Assembly (NCBI GenBank): GCA_964581605.1
Contig: CAZOPF010000017.1
Span: forward strand, 1-64,000
From: CAADGU01 sp964581605
Lineage (GTDB): Bacteria; Chloroflexota; Anaerolineae; Promineifilales; Promineifilaceae
Reading direction: 5' to 3'
Length of the DNA stretch: 64,000 nucleotides
The notes beneath the pieces were generated by a model that did not search any database, was not told the origin of the DNA, and saw only the letters and a program-made list of their open reading frames with translations. A program made the position numbers and the translations under genes. This document shows positions 41,419 through 47,704 of the stretch, piece after piece. Numbering within the stretch: position 1 is the stretch's first letter; each line of letters starts with the position of its first letter.

Positions 41419-41659
41419 ATCTCGTCGCTTTACGGGCGGAGACGATGCGAATGACATCATCTCCAATATAAGTGTGTACGATAATGGTAGGTTGGCCTTT
41501 AACAAAACCAATTGCCCAAAATCGTTCGTCTTCATAATCAAAACGTTCGTCTTCCACGATGAGGTGGGGCTGATAAAAAAGCTCAGTCACGTCGGCGAAA
41601 TCAATGTTATGTTTCTGGATATTTGTCAGCCGTTTCTGTTTGTCCCACTCAAACTTCAT
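41393..41659 (-). CDS. brnT: BrnT-family toxin 2
   Basis: 88 residues from ATG 41659: MKFEWDKQKRLTNIQKHNIDFADVTELF, then ERFWAIGFVKGQPTIIVHTYIGDDVIRIVSARKATRYEQQKYF. Same family as the first toxin but quite different in sequence, unlike the partners' shared C-terminus. Located just upstream of, and divergent from, the homocitrate synthase gene. Confidence 0.85.
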   Translation of the reverse strand: MKFEWDKQKRLTNIQKHNIDFADVTELFYQPHLIVEDERFDYEDERFWAIGFVKGQPTIIVHTYIGDDVIRIVSARKATRYEQQKYFS

Positions 41660-41712
41660 GGGATGAGTATATCGGCGATGTGAAGGGCATGTCAATTGCG
41701 AGGGAAGGTGTT

Positions 41713-42849
41713 ATGAGTCTGGAAAAGTTTGCCATTATTGAGTCTACGCTGCGGGAGGGGGAGCAGTTTGTGAATGCTTTTTTCAGCACGGCCGAGAAGG
41801 TTCAGATTGCCACGCTGCTGGATGCCTTTGGCGTGGAATATCTGGAATTGACCTCGCCGTTGGCCTCGCCGGAGAGTTACAACGACTGTGTAACCATCGC
41901 CCGGTTGGGGCTGAATGCCAAAATCCTGACGCACACGCGCTGTAACCTGGAGGATGCCAAAAAAGCGGTAGATACGGGCGTGGCGGGGGTGGATGTGGTG
42001 ATTGGTACCTCGTCGTATTTAAGGGAGTTTAGTCACGGCCGTACCATTGACCAGATTCTCGATATGGCGCAGGAGGTGGTGGCATACCTGCTCAGTCAGG
42101 GGGTGGAAACGCGCTTTAGCACGGAAGACAGCCTGCGCAGCGATGTGGAAGATATTGTGCGCGTTTATCGGGCGGTGTGTGAGCTGGGTGTGCATCGGGT
42201 AGGTATTGCCGATACGGTGGGGGTGGGCACGCCGCGCCAGATTTATGAGCTGGTGGCCTGCCTGCGCCGGGAGCTAACGTGTGATATTGAGTTTCATGGG
42301 CACAATGATGCGGGCTGTGCCATTGCCAATGCGTATGCGGCGCTGGAAGCGGGGGCTACACACATTGACACCAGCGTCTTGGGCATTGGCGAGCGCAACG
42401 GCATTACACCGTTGGGTGGCCTGATTGCCCGGCTCTATGCCACCGACCCGGCGTTGGTGCGGAAATATCACCTGCCGCTGCTGCGCAACCTGGACAGTCT
42501 GGTGGCGCGGCTGGTGCGGGTGGACATTCCTTTTAATAACTACATTACCGGTTTTGCCAGTTTTACGCACAAAGCGGGCATTCATGCCAAAGCGGTGCTG
42601 AATAATCCGGCGACGTATGAGATTTTGCGGCCGGAGGATTTTGGGCTGACGCGCTATATTCATGTGGCGCACCGGCTAACGGGCTGGAACGCGGTGAAGG
42701 GGCGGGCGGAGCAATTGGGGCTGTGTCTGGATGATGAGCAGCTGAAGTATTTGACGAATGAAATCAAAACGATGGCCGATCACGGCCGTCTCACCCTTGA
42801 CGATGTGGACTCCTTGTTGTATCAAGCGGCGCATAACGGAGGAGATTAA
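41713..42849 (+). CDS. lysS: Homocitrate synthase
   Basis: 378-residue member of the DRE-TIM enzymes that condenses 2-oxoglutarate with acetyl-CoA, first step of the aminoadipate pathway. Start MSLEKFAIIESTLREGEQFVNAFF contains the conserved TLREGEQ; then SPLASPESY, HTRCNLEDAKKAVDTGVAGVDVVIGTSSYLREFSHGRT, GIADTVGVGTPRQIY, the metal-binding His pair in EFHGHNDAGCAIANA, and the C-terminal ITGFASFTHKAGIHAKA. This pattern fits homocitrate synthase better than isopropylmalate synthase. ATG 41713 has ggaagg upstream. Its stop codon lies at the border of a gagactga repeat. Confidence 0.9.
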   Translation: MSLEKFAIIESTLREGEQFVNAFFSTAEKVQIATLLDAFGVEYLELTSPLASPESYNDCVTIARLGLNAKILTHTRCNLEDAKKAVDTGVAGVDVVIGTSSYLREFSHGRTIDQILDMAQEVVAYLLSQGVETRFSTEDSLRSDVEDIVRVYRAVCELGVHRVGIADTVGVGTPRQIYELVACLRRELTCDIEFHGHNDAGCAIANAYAALEAGATHIDTSVLGIGERNGITPLGGLIARLYATDPALVRKYHLPLLRNLDSLVARLVRVDIPFNNYITGFASFTHKAGIHAKAVLNNPATYEILRPEDFGLTRYIHVAHRLTGWNAVKGRAEQLGLCLDDEQLKYLTNEIKTMADHGRLTLDDVDSLLYQAAHNGGD

Positions 42850-42905
42850 GAGACTGAGAGACTGCGAGATTGTCAGTCTCCCAGTCTCTCAATCTCCCAA
42901 TCTCA
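42843..42905. repeat. gagactga repeat, inverted halves
   Basis: agattaagagactgagagac on the left, gtcagtctcccagtctctca and atctcccaatctcatcc on the right. It begins with the stop codon of homocitrate synthase. Similar to 1132-1200. Confidence 0.75.
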
Positions 42906-42924
42906 TCCATTAAAGGAGTAAACG

Positions 42925-43479
42925 ATGACCAAAAATTTGAATATGGCCGAATTGGAAGCAGGGTTGGGGCCGGTGCAGGATTCACCAACCGATGGCGGTG
43001 TGGTGCAGATGATTGTGGCCCGGCCGGCCGATGGCGAGCGACTGGTGCTGACTACCGGGGAATTGACGGTGGCGGATGGGCTGAAAGGAGATAACTGGCG
43101 GCCGCGGGGCAGCAAACGCACCGATGACGGTTCAGCGCATCCAGAGATGCAGCTCACGCTGATGAACGGCCGTTTCCTGAATCTGGTGGCGGGCAATGAC
43201 CGGGAACGGTGGCCGCTGGCTGGCGATCAGTTGATTGTGGACATGGATTTGGGCGTGGAGAACCTGCCCGTGGGACAACGGTTGCAATTGGGTACGGCCG
43301 TGGTGGAAGTGACGGCCGTGCCTCACACCGGTTGCGCCAAATTCACCGACCGCTACGGCATGGACGCCGTCAAATTCGCCAATTCCGAAACCGGCAAGGC
43401 GCTGCGCCTGCGCGGCATGTATGTGAAAGTGATCAAATCGGGGGTTGTAGAAACCGGTGATGCGGTCTTGAAAATGTAG
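42925..43479 (+). CDS. MOSC-domain protein
   Basis: 184 residues. MOSC fold (molybdenum-cofactor sulfurase C-terminal type) with TVADGLKGDNWRPRGSK, MQLTLMNGRFLNLVAGNDR, LPVGQRLQLGTAVVEVTAVPHTGCAKFTDRYG (carrying the conserved Cys) and GKALRLRGMYVKVIKSG. MOSC proteins are thought to carry sulfur or handle the Mo cofactor. Shine-Dalgarno AAAGGAG is nine bases upstream. Its place between two lysine genes is positional only; I see no link to lysine. Confidence 0.85.
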   Translation: MTKNLNMAELEAGLGPVQDSPTDGGVVQMIVARPADGERLVLTTGELTVADGLKGDNWRPRGSKRTDDGSAHPEMQLTLMNGRFLNLVAGNDRERWPLAGDQLIVDMDLGVENLPVGQRLQLGTAVVEVTAVPHTGCAKFTDRYGMDAVKFANSETGKALRLRGMYVKVIKSGVVETGDAVLKM

Positions 43480-43483
43480 GGTC

Positions 43484-43516
43484 AGACATCCGATTTCTCA
43501 CAGAAATCGGATGTCT
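43484..43516. repeat. 15-bp perfect hairpin (agacatccgatttct)
   Basis: agacatccgatttct, loop cac, exact complement, then tgttg. It lies between the MOSC gene and lysT; related copy with one mismatch at 51573-51605. No T-run of terminator length. Confidence 0.75.
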
Positions 43517-43538
43517 TGTTGTCGAACAAGGAGGAGAA

Positions 43539-44792
43539 GTGGGACAGACTTTAACGGAACAGATATTGTCACAGAAAGCGGGGCGGCGGGTGCAGCCGGG
43601 CGACCTGGTGGTGGTGCAGCCGGATGTGGCTATGGGGCATGATTCGCTCTCGCCGGGCATCATCAAGGTGATGCAAGAACGGCTGGGCATGAGCCACGTG
43701 CATAACCCCGACCAGGTGGTGCTGGTGCTGGATCATGTGGCCCCCGCCTCGACGGTGGGTGTGGCCGATAATCAGAATGTGGTGCGCCGGTTTGCCGGGG
43801 AGCAGGGGATTCGCCTGTTTGAAGTGGGGCGCGGCATTTGCCATCAGGTGTTGGTGGAGGAAGGTGTTGCCCGGCCGGGTATGGTGGTGGTGGGGTCGGA
43901 TTCGCACTCCACCAGTTATGGTGCGGTGGGGGCTTTTGGCACGGGCATGGGGTCTACCGATGTGGCGTTGGTGTGGGCCACGGGCAAGACGTGGCTGCGG
44001 GTGCCGGAGACGTTGTGCATCATCAGCAACGGCCGTTTCCGCCCCGGTGTAGACGCCAAAGATTTCGCCCTCAAGTTGGGCCGCGAATTGACCATTGCCG
44101 GGGCCACCTACATGGCAATTGAGTATCATGGGTTGGAGTGGCTGCCGCTGCCGGGCCGCCAGACGATTAGCAGTATGGCGATTGAGTTGGGGGCAAAGGT
44201 GGGCATCTTCCCGCCAACCGGCGCGGCGGCCGCAGATTGGGATGTGCCGGAGTGGCTGTTTGTGGATCCTGAGGCGACGTATGCCCAGACCATCACCATT
44301 GACCTGGATGCGTTAGAACCGCAGGTGGCGATTCCCCATTCTGTTGATGATGTGGTGGATGTGGGCGCGGTGGCGGGGACAAAGGTGGATGTGGTCTTTC
44401 TGGGGACGTGTACCAACGGCCGTTACGAAGACATGCGTGACGCGGCCGATATTTTGCGCGGGCGGCAGTTGGCCCCTGGGATGCGCCTGATCCTCAGCCC
44501 GGCCAGCCGTGTGGAATTGCAGCGAGCGATTGCTGATGACACACTGAATACGCTGCTTGAAGCGGGGGTCACGCTGACCACGCCGGGTTGCGGCCCGTGC
44601 ATGGGGCGGCACCAGGGCACATTGGGTGAAGGGGATGTCTGCCTGTCAACGGGCAATCGCAATTTTAAGGGGCGGATGGGGCATCCGTCATCGCAAATTT
44701 ATCTGGCAAGTGCGCGTGTGGCGGCGGCAACGGCCGTTACGGGGGTGATCACAGACCCAAGAGAATTAGGAATTAGGAATTATGAATTATGA
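43539..44792 (+). CDS. lysT: Homoaconitase large subunit (LeuC/LysT family)
   Basis: 417-residue large subunit of homoaconitase, the iron-sulfur enzyme that isomerises homocitrate to homoisocitrate. GTG start 43539 with AAGGAGGAG upstream. Motifs: VVVGSDSHSTSYGAVGAFGTGMGSTD, FLGTCTNGRYEDMRDAADIL with the first cluster Cys, and TPGCGPCMGRHQGTLGEGDVCLSTGNRNFKGRMG, which brings the other two Cys. LeuC is the close paralogue; the lysine context favours homoaconitase. The last residues (ELGIRNYEL) are encoded by a gaattag/gaattat repeat that also makes the start of lysU. Confidence 0.9.
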   Translation: MGQTLTEQILSQKAGRRVQPGDLVVVQPDVAMGHDSLSPGIIKVMQERLGMSHVHNPDQVVLVLDHVAPASTVGVADNQNVVRRFAGEQGIRLFEVGRGICHQVLVEEGVARPGMVVVGSDSHSTSYGAVGAFGTGMGSTDVALVWATGKTWLRVPETLCIISNGRFRPGVDAKDFALKLGRELTIAGATYMAIEYHGLEWLPLPGRQTISSMAIELGAKVGIFPPTGAAAADWDVPEWLFVDPEATYAQTITIDLDALEPQVAIPHSVDDVVDVGAVAGTKVDVVFLGTCTNGRYEDMRDAADILRGRQLAPGMRLILSPASRVELQRAIADDTLNTLLEAGVTLTTPGCGPCMGRHQGTLGEGDVCLSTGNRNFKGRMGHPSSQIYLASARVAAATAVTGVITDPRELGIRNYEL

Positions 44793-44803
44793 ATTATGAA
44801 GCA
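44763..44803. repeat. gaattat heptamer repeat spanning lysT end and lysU start
   Basis: gaattaggaattaggaatta then tgaattatgaattatgaagc. The lysT stop (44790-44792) and lysU ATG (44789) overlap as ATGA inside the repeat. Confidence 0.85.
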
Positions 44804-45118
44804 AGAGTGTGGAAATTTGGCAGAGATGTGGATACGGATCAAATTGTGCCGGGGCGGTATGCGCCGTTTATGTTGAAGGAGGGGCAGGATGTGAAGGATT
44901 TTGCTTTTATCGAGGCGCGGCCGGATTTTGCGCGGGAGGCAAANNNNNNNNNNNNNNNNNNNNNNNNNNNNNNNNNNNNNNNNNNNNNNNNNNNNNNNNN
45001 NNNNNNNNNNNNNNNNNNNNNNNNNNNNNNNNNNNNNNNNNNNGCCCAGGAAATTGTGGCCGCGGGGGGCATTGTGGCGTATGTGCGGGAGTACGGCCGT
45101 TTTCCGGGTGAACAGTAA
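44789..45118 (+). CDS. lysU: Homoaconitase small subunit, interrupted by assembly gap
   Basis: Small swivelling subunit of homoaconitase. N-terminal part MNYEARVWKFGRDVDTDQIVPGRYAPF and C-terminal part AQEIVAAGGIVAYVREYGRFPGEQ are typical. Between them are exactly 100 N (44944-45043). The visible protein would be 109 residues including the gap, but the family has about 160-170, so the real missing part is likely nearer 250-280 bases than 100. Frame across the gap is not knowable. Overlaps lysT by four bases and the cutC start by one base, so they are translated together. Confidence 0.85.
   Translation: MNYEARVWKFGRDVDTDQIVPGRYAPFMLKEGQDVKDFAFIEARPDFAREAXXXXXXXXXXXXXXXXXXXXXXXXXXXXXXXXXXAQEIVAAGGIVAYVREYGRFPGEQ
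44944..45043. other. Assembly gap, 100 N
   Basis: Exactly 100 undetermined bases inside lysU; a standard placeholder length, so true length is unknown. Confidence 0.98.
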
Positions 45119-45858
45119 TGCGGGTTCGGGTGGAAATTTGTGTCAATTGTGTAACGGCTACGGCCGTGCAGCAGAATGTGGCGGCGGCCTATCGTAGTGG
45201 GGCGGACACGGTGGAACTGTGCAGCCAGATGGAATTTGATGGCCTGACACCTGACCGGGAACATATCATGGCGGCGCGGGCGGCTTTTGGGGATCGGCCG
45301 GGGCTGATGGTGATGATCCGGCCCCGTGCCGGCGACTTTTGTTATACACCGGATGAAGTGGATGAGATGAGGCAGCAGATAGAAACGGCCGTAACCGCTG
45401 GCGCCAACGGTGTGGTATTGGGTCTGCTGGAGGGGCAAACGCTGGCAGTCGCCAAGATGCGCCAGTTAACCGAAGCGGCGCACACTCTGGGGCTGACCGT
45501 GACCTGCCACCGGGCCTTTGACGCCATAGCCAACCAGACTGATGCCTTGGCACAGTTGATTGAAATGGGTGTGGATCGGGTGTTAACCAGCGGTACACCC
45601 TGGGGTAGTTCATTACCGGCGGTGGCTGGTACATCCCCATTAGCAGAGCTTATTCGCCAGGCGGATAATCGTCTGGAAATTGTCATGGGGGGTGGTCTCA
45701 ACCCAGATAATGTGCCCACGTTACTGGCGCAGTTGCCAATGACGATTGGTCGGTTGACCGTACATTCCTATTCCGGTGTGTTGGAGAGGGACAGTGTGAG
45801 CGAAGAGAAGGTATTACGGTTAGTGCGGGCAGTGCAGGAAGGCAAGGAGAGACAATGA
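45118..45858 (+). CDS. cutC: CutC-family protein
   Basis: 246 residues, CutC TIM-barrel family (VEICVNCVTATAVQQNVAAAYRSGADTVELCSQMEFDGLTP, MVMIRPRAGDFCYTPDE, VTCHRAFDAI, RVLTSGTPWGSSLPA, IVMGGGLNPDNV). The name came from copper tolerance in E. coli but the biochemical role is not settled. Its ATG overlaps the last base of lysU and its end overlaps the next gene's ATG (ATGA), so it is a true member of the operon although unrelated to lysine. Confidence 0.9.
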   Translation: MRVRVEICVNCVTATAVQQNVAAAYRSGADTVELCSQMEFDGLTPDREHIMAARAAFGDRPGLMVMIRPRAGDFCYTPDEVDEMRQQIETAVTAGANGVVLGLLEGQTLAVAKMRQLTEAAHTLGLTVTCHRAFDAIANQTDALAQLIEMGVDRVLTSGTPWGSSLPAVAGTSPLAELIRQADNRLEIVMGGGLNPDNVPTLLAQLPMTIGRLTVHSYSGVLERDSVSEEKVLRLVRAVQEGKERQ

Positions 45859-46451
45859 TCCAGTTTGAGAAATCAAGACCCATTGTGATTGTGCCCTACC
45901 AGCCCCAGTGGGTGGATGAATTTCAGCAAATTGGTGGGCAATTGCGGCAGGTGTTGGGGGACACGGCCGTGCGTATTGACCACATCGGCTCTACATCCAT
46001 TCCCGATCTGCCTGCCAAAGACATCATTGACATCCAGGTGACGGTGGCTGATCTGGATGACCCGGCGATTGTGGAAAAGCTGGTGGGGGCGGGTTATGAG
46101 ATGCGGCTGGAATACGGCCGTGACGACTACATTGGCCTCCCCGACCCCGATTCGCCGGAACTACGCAAGCGGTATTGCCGCGAACCAGAAGGAAGTCGGC
46201 GGACGCATATTCACATTCGGCAGGACGGCCGTTTCAACCAGCGTTACCCCCTTCTCTTCCGCGATTATTTGCGGGCGCACCCCATCATGCGCGATGGTTA
46301 CGCCCTGATTAAGATGCGCCTGGCGGAAATTTTCCCGGACAGCATTGAAGGCTACCTGTATATCAAAGACCCGCTGATGGATATGCTCTTTGCCGCGGCG
46401 CAGGAGTGGGCGCAGGCTATCAACTGGCAGCCGGATGAGGCGTATTTGTAA
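45855..46451 (+). CDS. GrpB/UPF0157 nucleotidyltransferase-like protein
   Basis: 198 residues. Nucleotidyltransferase-fold family GrpB (IVPYQPQWVDEFQQIGGQLRQVLGD, IDHIGSTSIPDLPAKDIIDIQVTV, with the GSTS and DxD metal motif, HIHIRQDGRFNQRYPLLFRDYLRAHP). No established substrate. It begins within the cutC stop and ends directly against the ATG of homoisocitrate dehydrogenase. Confidence 0.88.
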   Translation: MIQFEKSRPIVIVPYQPQWVDEFQQIGGQLRQVLGDTAVRIDHIGSTSIPDLPAKDIIDIQVTVADLDDPAIVEKLVGAGYEMRLEYGRDDYIGLPDPDSPELRKRYCREPEGSRRTHIHIRQDGRFNQRYPLLFRDYLRAHPIMRDGYALIKMRLAEIFPDSIEGYLYIKDPLMDMLFAAAQEWAQAINWQPDEAYL

Positions 46452-47495
46452 ATGAGCCAGACAACTGCGCCTCGATTGTGTGTGATTCCCGGCGACGGTA
46501 TTGGGCAAGAGGTGATCCCGGCGGCGGTAGAGGTGCTGACGGCCGTCATCCCCCACCTGCAAATCATCACTGCCGAAGCAGGCTGGGGCACGTTTGAAAG
46601 AGTTGGCGTTTCTGTGCCCGATGAGACGTTAGCGGCCATTCGGGCGTGTGGCGCGGGATTGTTTGGCGCCGTGTCCTCGCCCTCACACAAAGTGGCCGGG
46701 TATCGCAGCGCCATTTTGACCATGCGCCAGGAACTCGACCTGTATGCCAATATCCGCCCGGTGCAAAGCCTGCCCGGCGTCAGTCCACGACCGGACGTAG
46801 ACATGATCATCGTGCGCGAGAATACGGAGGGGCTGTACGTGGGGCGGGAACGGTTGGAGGACGGGGGAGATACGGCCGTAGCCGAACGCCAAATCACCCG
46901 CCGCGCCAGTCGTCGCATTGCCCACAAAGCGCTGGAATTGATGCAGCGCCAGAACCGCCACAAACTCACCATTGTCCACAAAGCCAATGTGCTACCCCTG
47001 ACGGATGGTCTCTTTCGGGATACGGTGCGGGCAGTTTTTAATGGGGCGCGGATGGACGCCGATGGACGCGGATTTGTAGTGGAGGAGTTATTGGTTGATG
47101 TGGCGGCGCTGAAAATGGTGGCGGCCCCGGAATCGTTTGATGTGATTATTACCACCAATTTGTTTGGTGATATTTTGTCGGATGCGGCGGCGCATTGGGG
47201 CGGGGGATTGGGGCTGGCAGCCTCGTTGAATTGGGGAGATGGGGTGGCGCTGGCGGAGCCGGTGCATGGCTCTGCGCCAGATATTGCCGGAAAGGGGATC
47301 GCTAACCCGATTGCCGCCATTTTGAGCGGGGCGTTGTTGGCGCGGTATGTGTGGGGGTTGGAGGAGGTGGCGGGGAGGGTGGAAACGGCCGTAGCTCACA
47401 CCCTGGCCCATGAAAATTATCCTGCGCTCACCACTACCAAAGCGATTACCCGGTCACTTGTAGGAAATTTGGTAACTACTACGGCCGTTGTCTGA
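46452..47495 (+). CDS. Homoisocitrate dehydrogenase (IMDH/ICDH family)
   Basis: 347-residue NAD-dependent beta-decarboxylating dehydrogenase; in this cluster it most likely turns homoisocitrate into 2-oxoadipate. Motifs: VIPGDGIGQEVIPAAVEVL, RSAILTMRQELDLYANIRPVQ, IIVRENTEGLYVGRERLE (typical of the homoisocitrate/isocitrate branch, not LeuB), KLTIVHKANVLPLTDGLF, ITTNLFGDILSDAAA and EPVHGSAPDIAGKGIANPIA. At residues about 197-207 the run GARMDADGRGF is encoded by gatggacgccgatggacgcg, a short repeat of the acggat family, a probable in-frame insertion. It follows the GrpB gene without a spacer. Confidence 0.88.
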   Translation: MSQTTAPRLCVIPGDGIGQEVIPAAVEVLTAVIPHLQIITAEAGWGTFERVGVSVPDETLAAIRACGAGLFGAVSSPSHKVAGYRSAILTMRQELDLYANIRPVQSLPGVSPRPDVDMIIVRENTEGLYVGRERLEDGGDTAVAERQITRRASRRIAHKALELMQRQNRHKLTIVHKANVLPLTDGLFRDTVRAVFNGARMDADGRGFVVEELLVDVAALKMVAAPESFDVIITTNLFGDILSDAAAHWGGGLGLAASLNWGDGVALAEPVHGSAPDIAGKGIANPIAAILSGALLARYVWGLEEVAGRVETAVAHTLAHENYPALTTTKAITRSLVGNLVTTTAVV

Positions 47496-47577
47496 GCCAG
47501 TTGTCTGAGCCTGTCATGTTCAGTACCCGACATACAAATTAACGCATTTAGCGCCACATGAAGCCCTTCACTTTATT

Positions 47578-47652
47578 GGGTGGCATGTGGCAAGTGGCAA
47601 GTTACTCTGGCAAAAGTTACCGGCAACCGGCAACTTGCTGCTGGCAACCAAA
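47578..47652. repeat. caagtgg/ccggcaa heptamer repeat
   Basis: tggcaagtggcaagttac on the left, accggcaaccggcaacttgc on the right, between convergent homoisocitrate dehydrogenase and dnaE genes. Nothing else is recognised in 47496-47704. Confidence 0.65.
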
Positions 47653-47704
47653 GGACAAAATGCCAGTTTATGGCCTTTGACAGTATAAATGTGACTACCT
47701 CCCA

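Noticed and set aside
43539..45118. LeuCD of leucine synthesis
   Set aside because: Sequence alone cannot exclude it, but no leuA/leuB stands beside it while all LysW-pathway genes do, with homocitrate synthase directly upstream.
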